Part shown: piece by piece, positions 30,831-38,035 of the stretch | Layout of the letters: each line of letters starts with the position of its first letter | Numbering within the stretch: the first letter of the stretch is position 1 | NCBI GenBank assembly: GCA_002390845.1 | Contig: DGQT01000105.1 | Location: 1 to 64,000, forward strand | Length of the DNA stretch: 64,000 bases | Reading direction: 5' to 3' | Source of the DNA: Chitinophagaceae bacterium UBA4407 | GTDB taxonomy: Bacteria; Bacteroidota; Bacteroidia; Chitinophagales; Chitinophagaceae | The notes under the pieces: model-generated | Databases searched by the model: none | Told to the model about the DNA's origin: nothing | Seen by the model: the letters and a program-made list of their open reading frames with translations, nothing else | Program-made: the position numbers and the translations under genes

Positions 30831-32168
30831 ATGAATTATATAATTAAAGATACAGCTATCGTTAACGAAGGCAAGATAGTACATGGTGATGTGATTATCA
30901 AGAATGGAAAAATTGATAAGGTTACTGCCATTGGAGATACGAAGTATGCAGCGCAGGAGATTGATGGATCTGGTAAATATTTGTTGCCCGGCGCTATTGA
31001 TGACCAGGTACATTTTCGGGAACCCGGCCTTACACATAAAGCCACGATTTATACAGAGGCAAAAGCTGCTGTAGCAGGCGGGGTTACAAGCTTTATGGAA
31101 ATGCCCAATACAGTACCGCCGGCATTTACACAGCAATTGCTTGAAGATAAATATGCAATTGCTGCAAACACATCTCTTGCTAATTATTCTTTTTATATGG
31201 GTACTTCCAATGATAATTTTGAAGAAGTATTAAAAACAAACGATAAAAAAAATGATGTATGCGGTATAAAGATTTTTATGGGATCATCTACGGGTAACCT
31301 GCTTGTGGATAGTCCGCTTGCATTGGATAAAATATTTGCTTCTTCCGAATTACTGATTGCAACCCATTGCGAAGATGAAAAGATCATTAAAGAAAATCTT
31401 GAAAGAATTAAAAAAGAAAAAGATGTTTTAGAACCATCCGACCATCCACTGATCAGGAATGAGGAAGGTTGTTTTGAATCTTCGTTCAAAGCCATACAGT
31501 TTGCCAAAAAACATGGAAGCAGGCTTCACATACTGCACATCAGTACCGAAAAAGAATTGCAATTGTTTACAAGTATGATCCCTCTTGAAGATAAACGCAT
31601 TACTGCTGAAGTATGTGTGCATCACCTGCATTTTACCAGTGATGATTATGCTGCATTAGGTAATAAAATAAAATGCAACCCGGCTATTAAAGCTCCCCAT
31701 AACAGAACAGCTTTATGGCAGGCGTTACTTGACGACAGGCTCGATGTAATTGCCACCGATCATGCGCCACATACGATTGCCGAAAAAAATGAACCTTATG
31801 AGAAAGCCCATGCTGGCCTTCCGCTGGTGCAGCATCCCTTATTACTAATGCTGCACTATGTAAAAGAAGGGAAGATCAGCATTGAAAAAGTTGTTGAGAA
31901 AATGAGCCATGCGGTTGCCAAATGTTTTCAAATAAAAGACCGGGGGTTTATACGCGAAGGTTACTATGCAGATATGGTACTGGTCGATATGGATAAACCT
32001 TATACTATAACCAAAGAAAATATTCTTTATAAATGTGGTTGGAGCCCGCTTGAAGGTTTTACCGCACCCGCAACTGTTACACATACTTTTATAAATGGCA
32101 ATCTTGTTTATGGAAATGGTGTGTTCAATGAATCTAATAGAGGCATGAGATTAAAATTTGAAAGGTAA
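30831..32168 (+). CDS. pyrC: Dihydroorotase
   Basis: A 445-residue amidohydrolase-superfamily dihydroorotase for pyrimidine synthesis. It has the family sequence LLPGAIDDQVHFREPGLTHK, FMEMPNTVPP, the metal-bridging lysine region IKIFMGSSTGN, HCEDE, LHILHIST and VIATDHAPHT. The usual HxH metal motif reads Gln59-Val-His61, so one zinc ligand is replaced; I recall the same DDQVHFREPG in other Bacteroidota dihydroorotases. Allantoinase or a related cyclic amidase is an alternative, but the FREPG and MPNT context favours dihydroorotase. It is divergent from the barrel gene with almost no spacer. Confidence 0.88.
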   Translation: MNYIIKDTAIVNEGKIVHGDVIIKNGKIDKVTAIGDTKYAAQEIDGSGKYLLPGAIDDQVHFREPGLTHKATIYTEAKAAVAGGVTSFMEMPNTVPPAFTQQLLEDKYAIAANTSLANYSFYMGTSNDNFEEVLKTNDKKNDVCGIKIFMGSSTGNLLVDSPLALDKIFASSELLIATHCEDEKIIKENLERIKKEKDVLEPSDHPLIRNEEGCFESSFKAIQFAKKHGSRLHILHISTEKELQLFTSMIPLEDKRITAEVCVHHLHFTSDDYAALGNKIKCNPAIKAPHNRTALWQALLDDRLDVIATDHAPHTIAEKNEPYEKAHAGLPLVQHPLLLMLHYVKEGKISIEKVVEKMSHAVAKCFQIKDRGFIREGYYADMVLVDMDKPYTITKENILYKCGWSPLEGFTAPATVTHTFINGNLVYGNGVFNESNRGMRLKFER

Positions 32169-32189
32169 TTTTTTTACACTCGTATTTTT

Positions 32190-32268
32190 TTGATGCAAAA
32201 AGTTCCGAACGTAAAAGTGTGCGACGCAACAAAAGCTTCATAGAAGTACAAATGCACGGCTCAAAAAA
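32190..32268. repeat. Right arm of dispersed palindromic element (type B)
   Basis: GTTCCGAACGTAAAAGTG and TGCGACGCAACAAAAGCTTC (32203-32238) are followed by AAATGCACGGCTCAAAAAAA. No left partner is seen between it and dihydroorotase. Confidence 0.75.
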
Positions 32269-32319
32269 AATGACTGGCTTAAGAAGCTTTTCGGATTAAA
32301 CTTTTTCTTGTTATCAGCT

Positions 32320-32400
32320 AAAGATTTCATGGCATCGGCTGTTGTGTCACTCACGTGTACTTTTTTTTTTTATGGCTGCTTTGGGCTCAATAGCCAATAC
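32320..32400. repeat. Left arm of dispersed palindromic element (type A)
   Basis: TTTCATGGCATCGGCT is followed by the core GTTGTGTCACTCACGTGTAC (32341-32360), a T-run and GGGCTCAATAGCC. It stands 52 bp from the previous right arm, outer ends facing each other. Confidence 0.75.
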
Positions 32401-32486
32401 TTTAAGTTTAACTCAAACAGCATTTAAATTAGAAAGCTAAAATAAAATTGCGCTATTGAGCAGAAAACAATAACCAAAATCAACTG

Positions 32487-33803
32487 ATGCACGCAGACAA
32501 TACCACGCTTAACGACCTTTCCATATTTGCACGCGATGAAGAGCAATCGGTCTTTCATCATCTCGATTTTACCAGAACCATTGGCGGCCGCGAATGGCTG
32601 AAATACTTAATGGGCAAGCCTTTGGAAACAATTAAAGAGATCAGGGAAACGCAGGAGCTATTAAAACGCATCATCAGCGTGCAGCAACATTGGCCACAAA
32701 CCATTTCGAACGGAACTATAATGGTGATTGAAAAGTTTTATGAAACGCCAATAGAAAATATTCCTCATAAACCAACAGGCATCAATGCTTTTTTCTACAA
32801 AATTCTAAATACGCAGGACTTTTCGCTGGTAAAATATTCTGTAACACATTTTGCAGATTTTATTAAAGGGCTAAGCGATATTTCCACATTATTGTCGCAG
32901 CAGCAAAACCCGGCGGTGCTTCAAACAATCATCGACCACATAAACCTGCTGCTGAAAAAGCCGGTGATACAATCAATCGTTCATCACGACAAGACAAAAA
33001 AATTTACAGATAAAGAAGCACAGAAATACGGCTATTTCATTCGGCATGGTTTTAAAAGTGCAGCACTGGAATTAATTGAAATTTACAGCAGGCTCGATGC
33101 CTTTTACAGTATGGCCGTTGCCTGCGAAAAATATGGTTTTACGTTTCCGGAATTTGCAGATTCAGGCACCCCTGAATTAACCGCAACAGAACTCTTTCAT
33201 CCTTTACTGCCAACACCTGTATCGTACGATATTACGCTGGCTCCCCATCAAAATTTTCTCTTTCTTACCGGTGCAAATATGGCCGGTAAAAGCACCTTTA
33301 TAAAAGCAGTTGGTGTAGCCGTTTACCTGGCGCATTTAGGTATGGGCGTGCCCGCAAAAAAAATGCAGTTGAGTTTATTCGACGGGCTGCTAAGTAACAT
33401 ACAGGTAGAAGATAATATTGTAAAAGGCGAAAGTTATTTTTTTAATGAAGTACAGCGCATACACAAGACACTCGTAAAAATTACTGATGGAAAAAAATGG
33501 CTCATCCTCATCGACGAGTTGTTTAAAGGTACCAACGTGCAGGATGCCATGAAATGCAGCACCGTAGTAATCGAAGGGCTGCGTAAAATGAGCAATGCCT
33601 TGTTTATTCTGTCAACACATTTATACGAGATAGGAGAGGGGCTAAAACAATATTCCAATATACAGTTCCGCTATTTTGAAACCGAAGTAAAAGACGATCA
33701 GTTGCTATTCAGTTACCAGTTAAAAGAAGGCATCAGCAACGACAGGCTGGGATACCTGATCTTAAAAAAAGAAGGCGTTGTAGATATGTTGCAGAAACTA
33801 TAA
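32487..33803 (+). CDS. MutS-like ATPase (short form)
   Basis: A 438-residue protein with only the clamp/lever and ATPase domains of MutS. The N-terminal mismatch-binding domain, with its Phe-x-Glu motif, is absent. HLDFTRTIGGREWLKYLM resembles the start of the lever domain. The Walker A motif GANMAGKST is at residues 262-270 and Walker B is LILIDELFKGTN, followed by a signature-like helix and STHLYEIGE. The short length and architecture match MutS-related proteins common in Bacteroidota, often in the MutS2/MutS7 neighbourhood but without an Smr domain. Mismatch repair is therefore not assured; recombination or structure-specific DNA binding is equally likely. Confidence 0.85.
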   Translation: MHADNTTLNDLSIFARDEEQSVFHHLDFTRTIGGREWLKYLMGKPLETIKEIRETQELLKRIISVQQHWPQTISNGTIMVIEKFYETPIENIPHKPTGINAFFYKILNTQDFSLVKYSVTHFADFIKGLSDISTLLSQQQNPAVLQTIIDHINLLLKKPVIQSIVHHDKTKKFTDKEAQKYGYFIRHGFKSAALELIEIYSRLDAFYSMAVACEKYGFTFPEFADSGTPELTATELFHPLLPTPVSYDITLAPHQNFLFLTGANMAGKSTFIKAVGVAVYLAHLGMGVPAKKMQLSLFDGLLSNIQVEDNIVKGESYFFNEVQRIHKTLVKITDGKKWLILIDELFKGTNVQDAMKCSTVVIEGLRKMSNALFILSTHLYEIGEGLKQYSNIQFRYFETEVKDDQLLFSYQLKEGISNDRLGYLILKKEGVVDMLQKL

Positions 33804-33811
33804 ACAGCCTT

Positions 33812-33912
33812 TTTTTTGAGCCAAGCATTTGTATTTCTATGAGACTTTACTTGCCACGCTCGGTTCAACGTTCTTCTTTTATGGCGACATTTAAGCGAAG
33901 CGTGGCAGCCCG
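33812..33912. repeat. Variant arm of the dispersed element (TTGCCACGCTCG subtype)
   Basis: It begins 9 bp after the MutS-like stop codon with TTTTTTTTGAGCCAAGCA, then CTATGAGACTTTACTTGCC and CACGCTCGGTTCAACGTTC. GCCACGCT (33853-33860) and AGCGTGGC (33898-33905) can pair. The same variant core is at 25371-25460. Confidence 0.7.
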
Positions 33913-33962
33913 AAGAAATTCGCATTGACGTCAAGTTAAAATTGAGTATTATAAGTTGAAAC

Positions 33963-34148
33963 ATGGTTCTGTACTGGGGTTTCAAAGATTTTACACTGGC
34001 GTTTCCATCGTGCGTTATAATACCCGTCCTTGCATAAGGTGCCTCAGCCGGTTCGGTTCCGGCAAAGCCGGAATTGCTGCGATGGCGCAGCCATATCGCA
34101 GCAAAGAAGCGGGTGCAGCGCCGTTGAAAGGACAATGCCATGCGGCAT
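33963..34148 (+). other. Intergenic structured region with three consecutive hairpins
   Basis: A 24-codon frame (MVLYWGFKDFTLAFPSCVII ... stop at 34035-34037) precedes the hairpins TTCCGGC-AAA-GCCGGAA (34057-34073), TTGCTGCGAT/ATCGCAGCAA (34074-34104) and ATGCC-ATGC-GGCAT (34135-34148). I have the impression that this short peptide and hairpin block recur in Chitinophagaceae genomes, but cannot check. It could be a repeat, a small RNA or a small peptide gene. Confidence 0.4.
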
Positions 34149-34343
34149 GAGCAAACAGACATTGAATTTGAACGATGTATCAATAAAATTAGCTTGACGC
34201 ATATGAGAAGAATTTTACGATTACACTCCTATACAGCAACAACTTTATTGAACAGTTCCGGTGTAACCACGCTATTACCTTACCCAATCCGGTAACCCAT
34301 TTTTGTTAAAATTTTGAAAATGACCTTGCCAAATGTAACATAA

Positions 34344-34381
34344 TACGAATTCAATCGTACATTTATACGAATAAATTCGTA
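34344..34381 (+). promoter_or_regulatory. Twin operator palindromes around a promoter -7 box
   Basis: TACGAATTCAATCGTA (34344-34359) and TACGAATAAATTCGTA (34366-34381) are palindromes whose centres are 22 bp apart, about two helix turns. TACATTTA (34358-34365) lies between them as a probable -7 box. The half-site TACGA and spacing are reminiscent of BlaI/MecI-type operators. No regulator gene of that type is in the window. Confidence 0.65.
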
Positions 34382-34409
34382 AATCAATTACAAACACAAA
34401 ATTAAAACA

Positions 34410-35225
34410 ATGAACAATGCACTTAAAAGCCCGAAAAATATTATGCTGGGCAGTTTGTTTATTCTTGCTGTTACAGCTATTGCCTGGCAAACAAAAGACA
34501 GTACCAACAAAAAAGGCAACACCGCAACTGCTAAACAGGCAGGAGATACTACCCGCCCCGGGAAACGTAGTAATGGTAAGGATGAATTTAGAATGAAAGA
34601 CCTTGATACTGCAATGAAGGATTTGGATATTCAATTGAAAGATCTCGATGTGCATTTGAAAGACCTGGATATTGATTTATCGAAAGAAATTAATAATGCC
34701 ATCAGTAAAATTGATCTCGAAGAGATTCGTAAAGAAGTAGAAAAAAGTTTAAAAGAAATTGATGCGGAAAAGATCACCAAAGAAGTGCAGGATGAAATAA
34801 AGAAAATTGATTTTGACAAAATTAAAATTGAAATAAACAATGCCCTTAAAGATGCGCAGGTTGAAGTTAAAAAGGTTGATATGGAAAAAGTAAAACAGCA
34901 AATGCAGGAACTTAAACAAAGCATGAACAGCGGTAAGTTTAAACAGCAAATGGATGACGCAATGAAAGGCGCAAAAGAAGCCATTCAAAACGCAAAAGAA
35001 CAATTGCAGGAGCTGAAACAATTCACTGATGAACTGCAGAAAGATGGCTTGATAGACAAAAAGAAAGGCTATTCAATAGAATGGAAAAATGGCGGCGATC
35101 TGTATATAAATGGCAATAAACAGTCTAAAGAAGTATCAAACAAATACAAAAAATATTATAAGGAAGACGGATACAATTTTAAAATGAACGCCGGTGACGA
35201 TGACGACGAAGGCGAGTCAATGTAA
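34410..35225 (+). CDS. Coiled-coil protein with N-terminal membrane anchor (271 aa)
   Basis: A 271-residue protein with one hydrophobic segment (about residues 12-26, IMLGSLFILAVTAIAW) followed by a low-complexity linker. From residue 60 to 215 it is almost entirely heptad-like, with tandem MKDLDxxLKDLDxxLKDLD units and repeated KEVEKSLKEIDAEKI-type segments. It closes with an acidic tail GDDDDEGESM. The function is unknown. It is likely an envelope-anchored, extended coiled coil. The twin operators upstream indicate tight regulation, perhaps by a BlaI/MecI-type repressor located elsewhere. Confidence 0.75.
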   Translation: MNNALKSPKNIMLGSLFILAVTAIAWQTKDSTNKKGNTATAKQAGDTTRPGKRSNGKDEFRMKDLDTAMKDLDIQLKDLDVHLKDLDIDLSKEINNAISKIDLEEIRKEVEKSLKEIDAEKITKEVQDEIKKIDFDKIKIEINNALKDAQVEVKKVDMEKVKQQMQELKQSMNSGKFKQQMDDAMKGAKEAIQNAKEQLQELKQFTDELQKDGLIDKKKGYSIEWKNGGDLYINGNKQSKEVSNKYKKYYKEDGYNFKMNAGDDDDEGESM

Positions 35226-35299
35226 AATTGAATACCGGTTTTAAATTACAAGGAACGCAATGTGCAGGCCGCAAAAAAATAGCGGCATGTGCATTGCGT

Positions 35300-35375
35300 T
35301 TGTTCATTTAAGATATTCAGTACAAGTGAGTGACACAACAGGCGATGCCATGAAAAGATTGGCCGGTAACCAAAA
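35300..35375. repeat. Right arm of dispersed palindromic element (type A)
   Basis: The core GTACAAGTGAGTGACACAAC (35320-35339) is followed by AGGCGATGCCATGAAAAG and TGGCCGGTAACC. The left partner is unclear; the type A left arm at 32320 is the nearest candidate. Confidence 0.75.
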
Positions 35376-35457
35376 GGAATATGGCAATTAGGGATTAGTA
35401 ATTAGGAAACAACCGCAAACTACAAACCATAAACTATAAACTTCAAACTTCTATTTC

Positions 35458-35465
35458 TATCTTTG
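35458..35465 (+). promoter_or_regulatory. Probable -7 box of kbl
   Basis: TATCTTTG fits TAnnTTTG. Transcription would start near 35472, which favours the ATG at 35486 over the one at 35477. No clear TTTG box is found 19 nt upstream. Confidence 0.4.
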
Positions 35466-35485
35466 CTGCCAAACATTTGCCAGCC

Positions 35486-36676
35486 ATGAATGAAAAATTT
35501 GTAAGCCGCATAAAACAGGAAGTAGCAGAAATAGAACTTGCAGGATTGTTTAAGAAAGAACGAATTATTACCAGTGAACAGGGGCCTGAAATTACGGTTA
35601 ACGGAAAAACAGTTCTTAATTTTTGCGCCAACAATTATCTTGGCCTCTCATCGCACCCCAAAGTAATTGAAGCTGCACACAAAGCTATTGACACACACGG
35701 TTATGGCATGAGCAGTGTGCGTTTCATCTGCGGCACACAGGATATTCATAAAGAGCTGGAACAAAAGCTGGCGCAATTCCTTGGTACAGAAGATACCATT
35801 TTATACGCCGCTGCATTCGATGCGAATGGCGGTGTATTTGAGCCATTGTTTAACGAACAGGATGCAATTATTTCTGATGCATTAAACCATGCATCTATCA
35901 TCGATGGAGTACGTTTATGCAAAGCACAGCGTTACCGGTACGAGCACAATAATATGGATGATCTTCAGGCGAAGCTGGAAGAAACTGCACATTTACGCAG
36001 CCGCATTATTGTTACCGATGGCTCATTCAGTATGGATGGCACCATTGCTCAATTGGACAAAATATGCGACCTGGCTGACGAATACGATGCCATTGTAATG
36101 ATTGATGAATGCCATTCTTCAGGCTTTCTTGGAAAGAATGGTCGCGGCACTCATGAATACCGTGGCGTAATGGGCAGGATTGATATTATTACCGGAACAC
36201 TTGGCAAAGCATTGGGCGGCGCCAGCGGTGGTTTTACCAGCGGCAGAAAAGAGATCATTGAAATACTTCGCCAGCGCAGCAGGCCATATCTTTTCTCAAA
36301 TACATTGGCGCCAAGTATTACAGGCGCTTCTATCGCAGTATTGGATATGCTTACCGAAACCACTGAGCTAAGAGACAGGCTCGAACACAATACCAAATAT
36401 TTCCGGAGCAAAATGACCGCGGCAGGTTTCGACATAAAGCCGGGCGATCATCCCATTGTTCCTATTATGCTTTATGATGCAGTTGTAGCACAAAATTTTG
36501 CAGCCAGATTATTAGACGAAGGCGTGTATGTTATTGGTTTCTTTTTCCCGGTTGTTGCAAAAGGTTTGGCAAGAATTCGTGTGCAGCTAAGTGCAGCGCA
36601 TGAACAGAAGCACTTGGATAAAGCCATTGAAGCTTTTACAAAAGTTGGGAAGGAGTTGGGGGTGCTTAATGTTTAA
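35486..36676 (+). CDS. kbl: Glycine C-acetyltransferase (2-amino-3-ketobutyrate CoA ligase)
   Basis: A 396-residue PLP enzyme of the alpha-oxoamine synthase family. With threonine dehydrogenase it converts threonine-derived 2-amino-3-ketobutyrate and CoA to glycine and acetyl-CoA. It shows LNFCANNYLGLSSHPKVIEA, HGYGMSSVRFICGTQDIHKE, SDALNHASIIDG, the PLP-region DECHSSGFLGKNGRG and the Schiff-base lysine in TGTLGKALGGASGGF. The RFICGTQ motif separates it from serine palmitoyltransferase and KAPA synthase. An in-frame ATG nine bases upstream is possible. No tdh gene is adjacent. Confidence 0.95.
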   Translation: MNEKFVSRIKQEVAEIELAGLFKKERIITSEQGPEITVNGKTVLNFCANNYLGLSSHPKVIEAAHKAIDTHGYGMSSVRFICGTQDIHKELEQKLAQFLGTEDTILYAAAFDANGGVFEPLFNEQDAIISDALNHASIIDGVRLCKAQRYRYEHNNMDDLQAKLEETAHLRSRIIVTDGSFSMDGTIAQLDKICDLADEYDAIVMIDECHSSGFLGKNGRGTHEYRGVMGRIDIITGTLGKALGGASGGFTSGRKEIIEILRQRSRPYLFSNTLAPSITGASIAVLDMLTETTELRDRLEHNTKYFRSKMTAAGFDIKPGDHPIVPIMLYDAVVAQNFAARLLDEGVYVIGFFFPVVAKGLARIRVQLSAAHEQKHLDKAIEAFTKVGKELGVLNV

Positions 36677-36727
36677 AAACTTAAGAGGTATTAAAAAACA
36701 GCTTCACTTTTAATCACCCTTCTGCAA

Positions 36728-36735
36728 TAGCTTTG
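36728..36735 (+). promoter_or_regulatory. Probable -7 box of the beta-lactamase gene
   Basis: TAGCTTTG fits TAnnTTTG. Transcription would start about 8 nt before the ATG at 36750. The upstream box is poor, with TTTT in place of TTTG. Confidence 0.4.
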
Positions 36736-36749
36736 CGCAAATTTTTTAT

Positions 36750-37574
36750 ATGAATCTTTTTGCAAGATTGATTTTTGCAGCGGTGCTGTTTTCTTTTGCT
36801 GCGTGTTCTCCAAACAATGTAACCGTTGATGACAGCCTTAAAAAATTCTTCGACGATAATAAGGTCACCGGCACATTCGGCCTCTTCGATAATGGTCAGG
36901 GGCAGTTTACAATTTATAATTTATCTAGGTATAAAGATTCCACTTACCTGCCAGCTTCCACTTTTAAAATTGTGAATTCACTTATTGGTATTCAAACAGG
37001 CAGGATCGTTGATGAGAAAATGGTAATTCCCTGGGATGGTGTGGTACGTGTAAATCCCGACTGGAACAAAGACCTTACTATGCAAGAAGCTTTTAAAGTT
37101 TCCGCTGTGCCTTATTACCAGGAAGTTGCACGCCGCATAGGAAAAGATACCATGCAATTCTGGCTCGATACATTGGGGCTGGGTTCACGCTACAAAAAGT
37201 TTTCAATTACAAACAACCTCGATACATTCTGGCTCGATAATTCCCTTAAAGTTACCGCCGATGAAGAACTGGGGCTTATAAAAAAATTATATTTCAATCA
37301 GCTCCCTTTTCAAAGCAGGCCGCAGGATATTGTAAAAAAAATAATGCTCCAGGAAAGTAATTCCAATTATAAACTCAGTTATAAAACCGGCTGGGGCTTT
37401 CGCGAAAATGGCAATGCGATTGGCTGGGTTGTTGGATGGGTTGAAGAGAACCAGCACGTGTTCCCTTTCGTGCTGAATATAGAAGGCCCTCCAGACACAG
37501 ATATGAAAACGATTCGCCTCAACATTTTAAAAGGCATCTTAAAAAAGCAGGGATTTTTTGAGGGAAAAAAATAA
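36750..37574 (+). CDS. Class D (OXA-type) beta-lactamase, lipoprotein
   Basis: A 274-residue serine beta-lactamase-fold protein. The lipobox FSFAACS implies lipid anchoring. The catalytic S-x-x-K is Ser70-Thr-Phe-Lys73 in LPASTFKIVNS; Lys73 is the residue carbamylated in class D enzymes. The second motif Ser118-Ala-Val120 (KVSAVPYY) and the KTG at 212-214 (YKTGWGF) are intact. A YGN motif is not obvious, which makes the substrate range uncertain. It is a chromosomal, single gene with normal local codon use, not flanked by mobile elements, so it is probably intrinsic. It could also act on peptidoglycan-like substrates. Confidence 0.9.
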   Translation: MNLFARLIFAAVLFSFAACSPNNVTVDDSLKKFFDDNKVTGTFGLFDNGQGQFTIYNLSRYKDSTYLPASTFKIVNSLIGIQTGRIVDEKMVIPWDGVVRVNPDWNKDLTMQEAFKVSAVPYYQEVARRIGKDTMQFWLDTLGLGSRYKKFSITNNLDTFWLDNSLKVTADEELGLIKKLYFNQLPFQSRPQDIVKKIMLQESNSNYKLSYKTGWGFRENGNAIGWVVGWVEENQHVFPFVLNIEGPPDTDMKTIRLNILKGILKKQGFFEGKK

Positions 37575-37594
37575 AATCTGAATGCCCAATAAAA

Positions 37595-37820
37595 GTAAGC
37601 GGGATACCAGCTAAGCTTTTCATGGCGTCTTCGTTGCGTCGCAATCCTTTCAACGGTATTGCAAACATTGAGCTTCAGGTTTACAATTTTCAGGCTGGTT
37701 TAAATTAAAGAAGATTCAACAGCAAAACATAATCTACGCACTGCTAAATAGAATTTCAACAGTACACGAGTGCGACGCAAGTAAAGCTTCATAGTATTAA
37801 TGCAGCCGGGTTCAAAAAAA
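37595..37820. repeat. Dispersed palindromic element, B arm and B arm
   Basis: Left: AGCTTTTCATGGCGTCTTCG then TTGCGTCGCAATCCTTTC (37634-37651). Right: AGTACACGAGTGCGACGCAA (37761-37780) then GTAAAGCTTCATAG and TGCAGCCGGGTTCAAAAAAA. The loop is about 110 nt and AT-rich. Confidence 0.78.
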
Positions 37821-37968
37821 TCATTCCTGGTTTCCGGCTATTTCATTTGAAATAAGCAGTTCTCAAACTTTATTAATGCTAACAAATATTCGCTTTTGAA
37901 ATTAAAATGCTTCGCCAGTATGTTGGTTCTGTACATTAAATAAAATCAAGAAAAAAACTCATTTGCGT

Positions 37969-37976
37969 TACTTTTG
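37969..37976 (+). promoter_or_regulatory. Probable -7 box of the leu cluster
   Basis: TACTTTTG fits TAnnTTTG, 60 bp before the leuC ATG. No leader peptide or T-box-like structure was seen in the 5' untranslated part. Confidence 0.4.
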
Positions 37977-38035
37977 CCCGAATTTTCGTTTTCGTTTTTA
38001 GATAGTAATCAGTCAATATTTAAAACCGTTGAATA

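Noticed and set aside
33713..34183. 156-codon minus-strand frame overlapping the MutS-like 3' end and the hairpin block
   Set aside because: It crosses a repeat arm and the three hairpins, has no ribosome-binding context, and its composition does not look protein-like.
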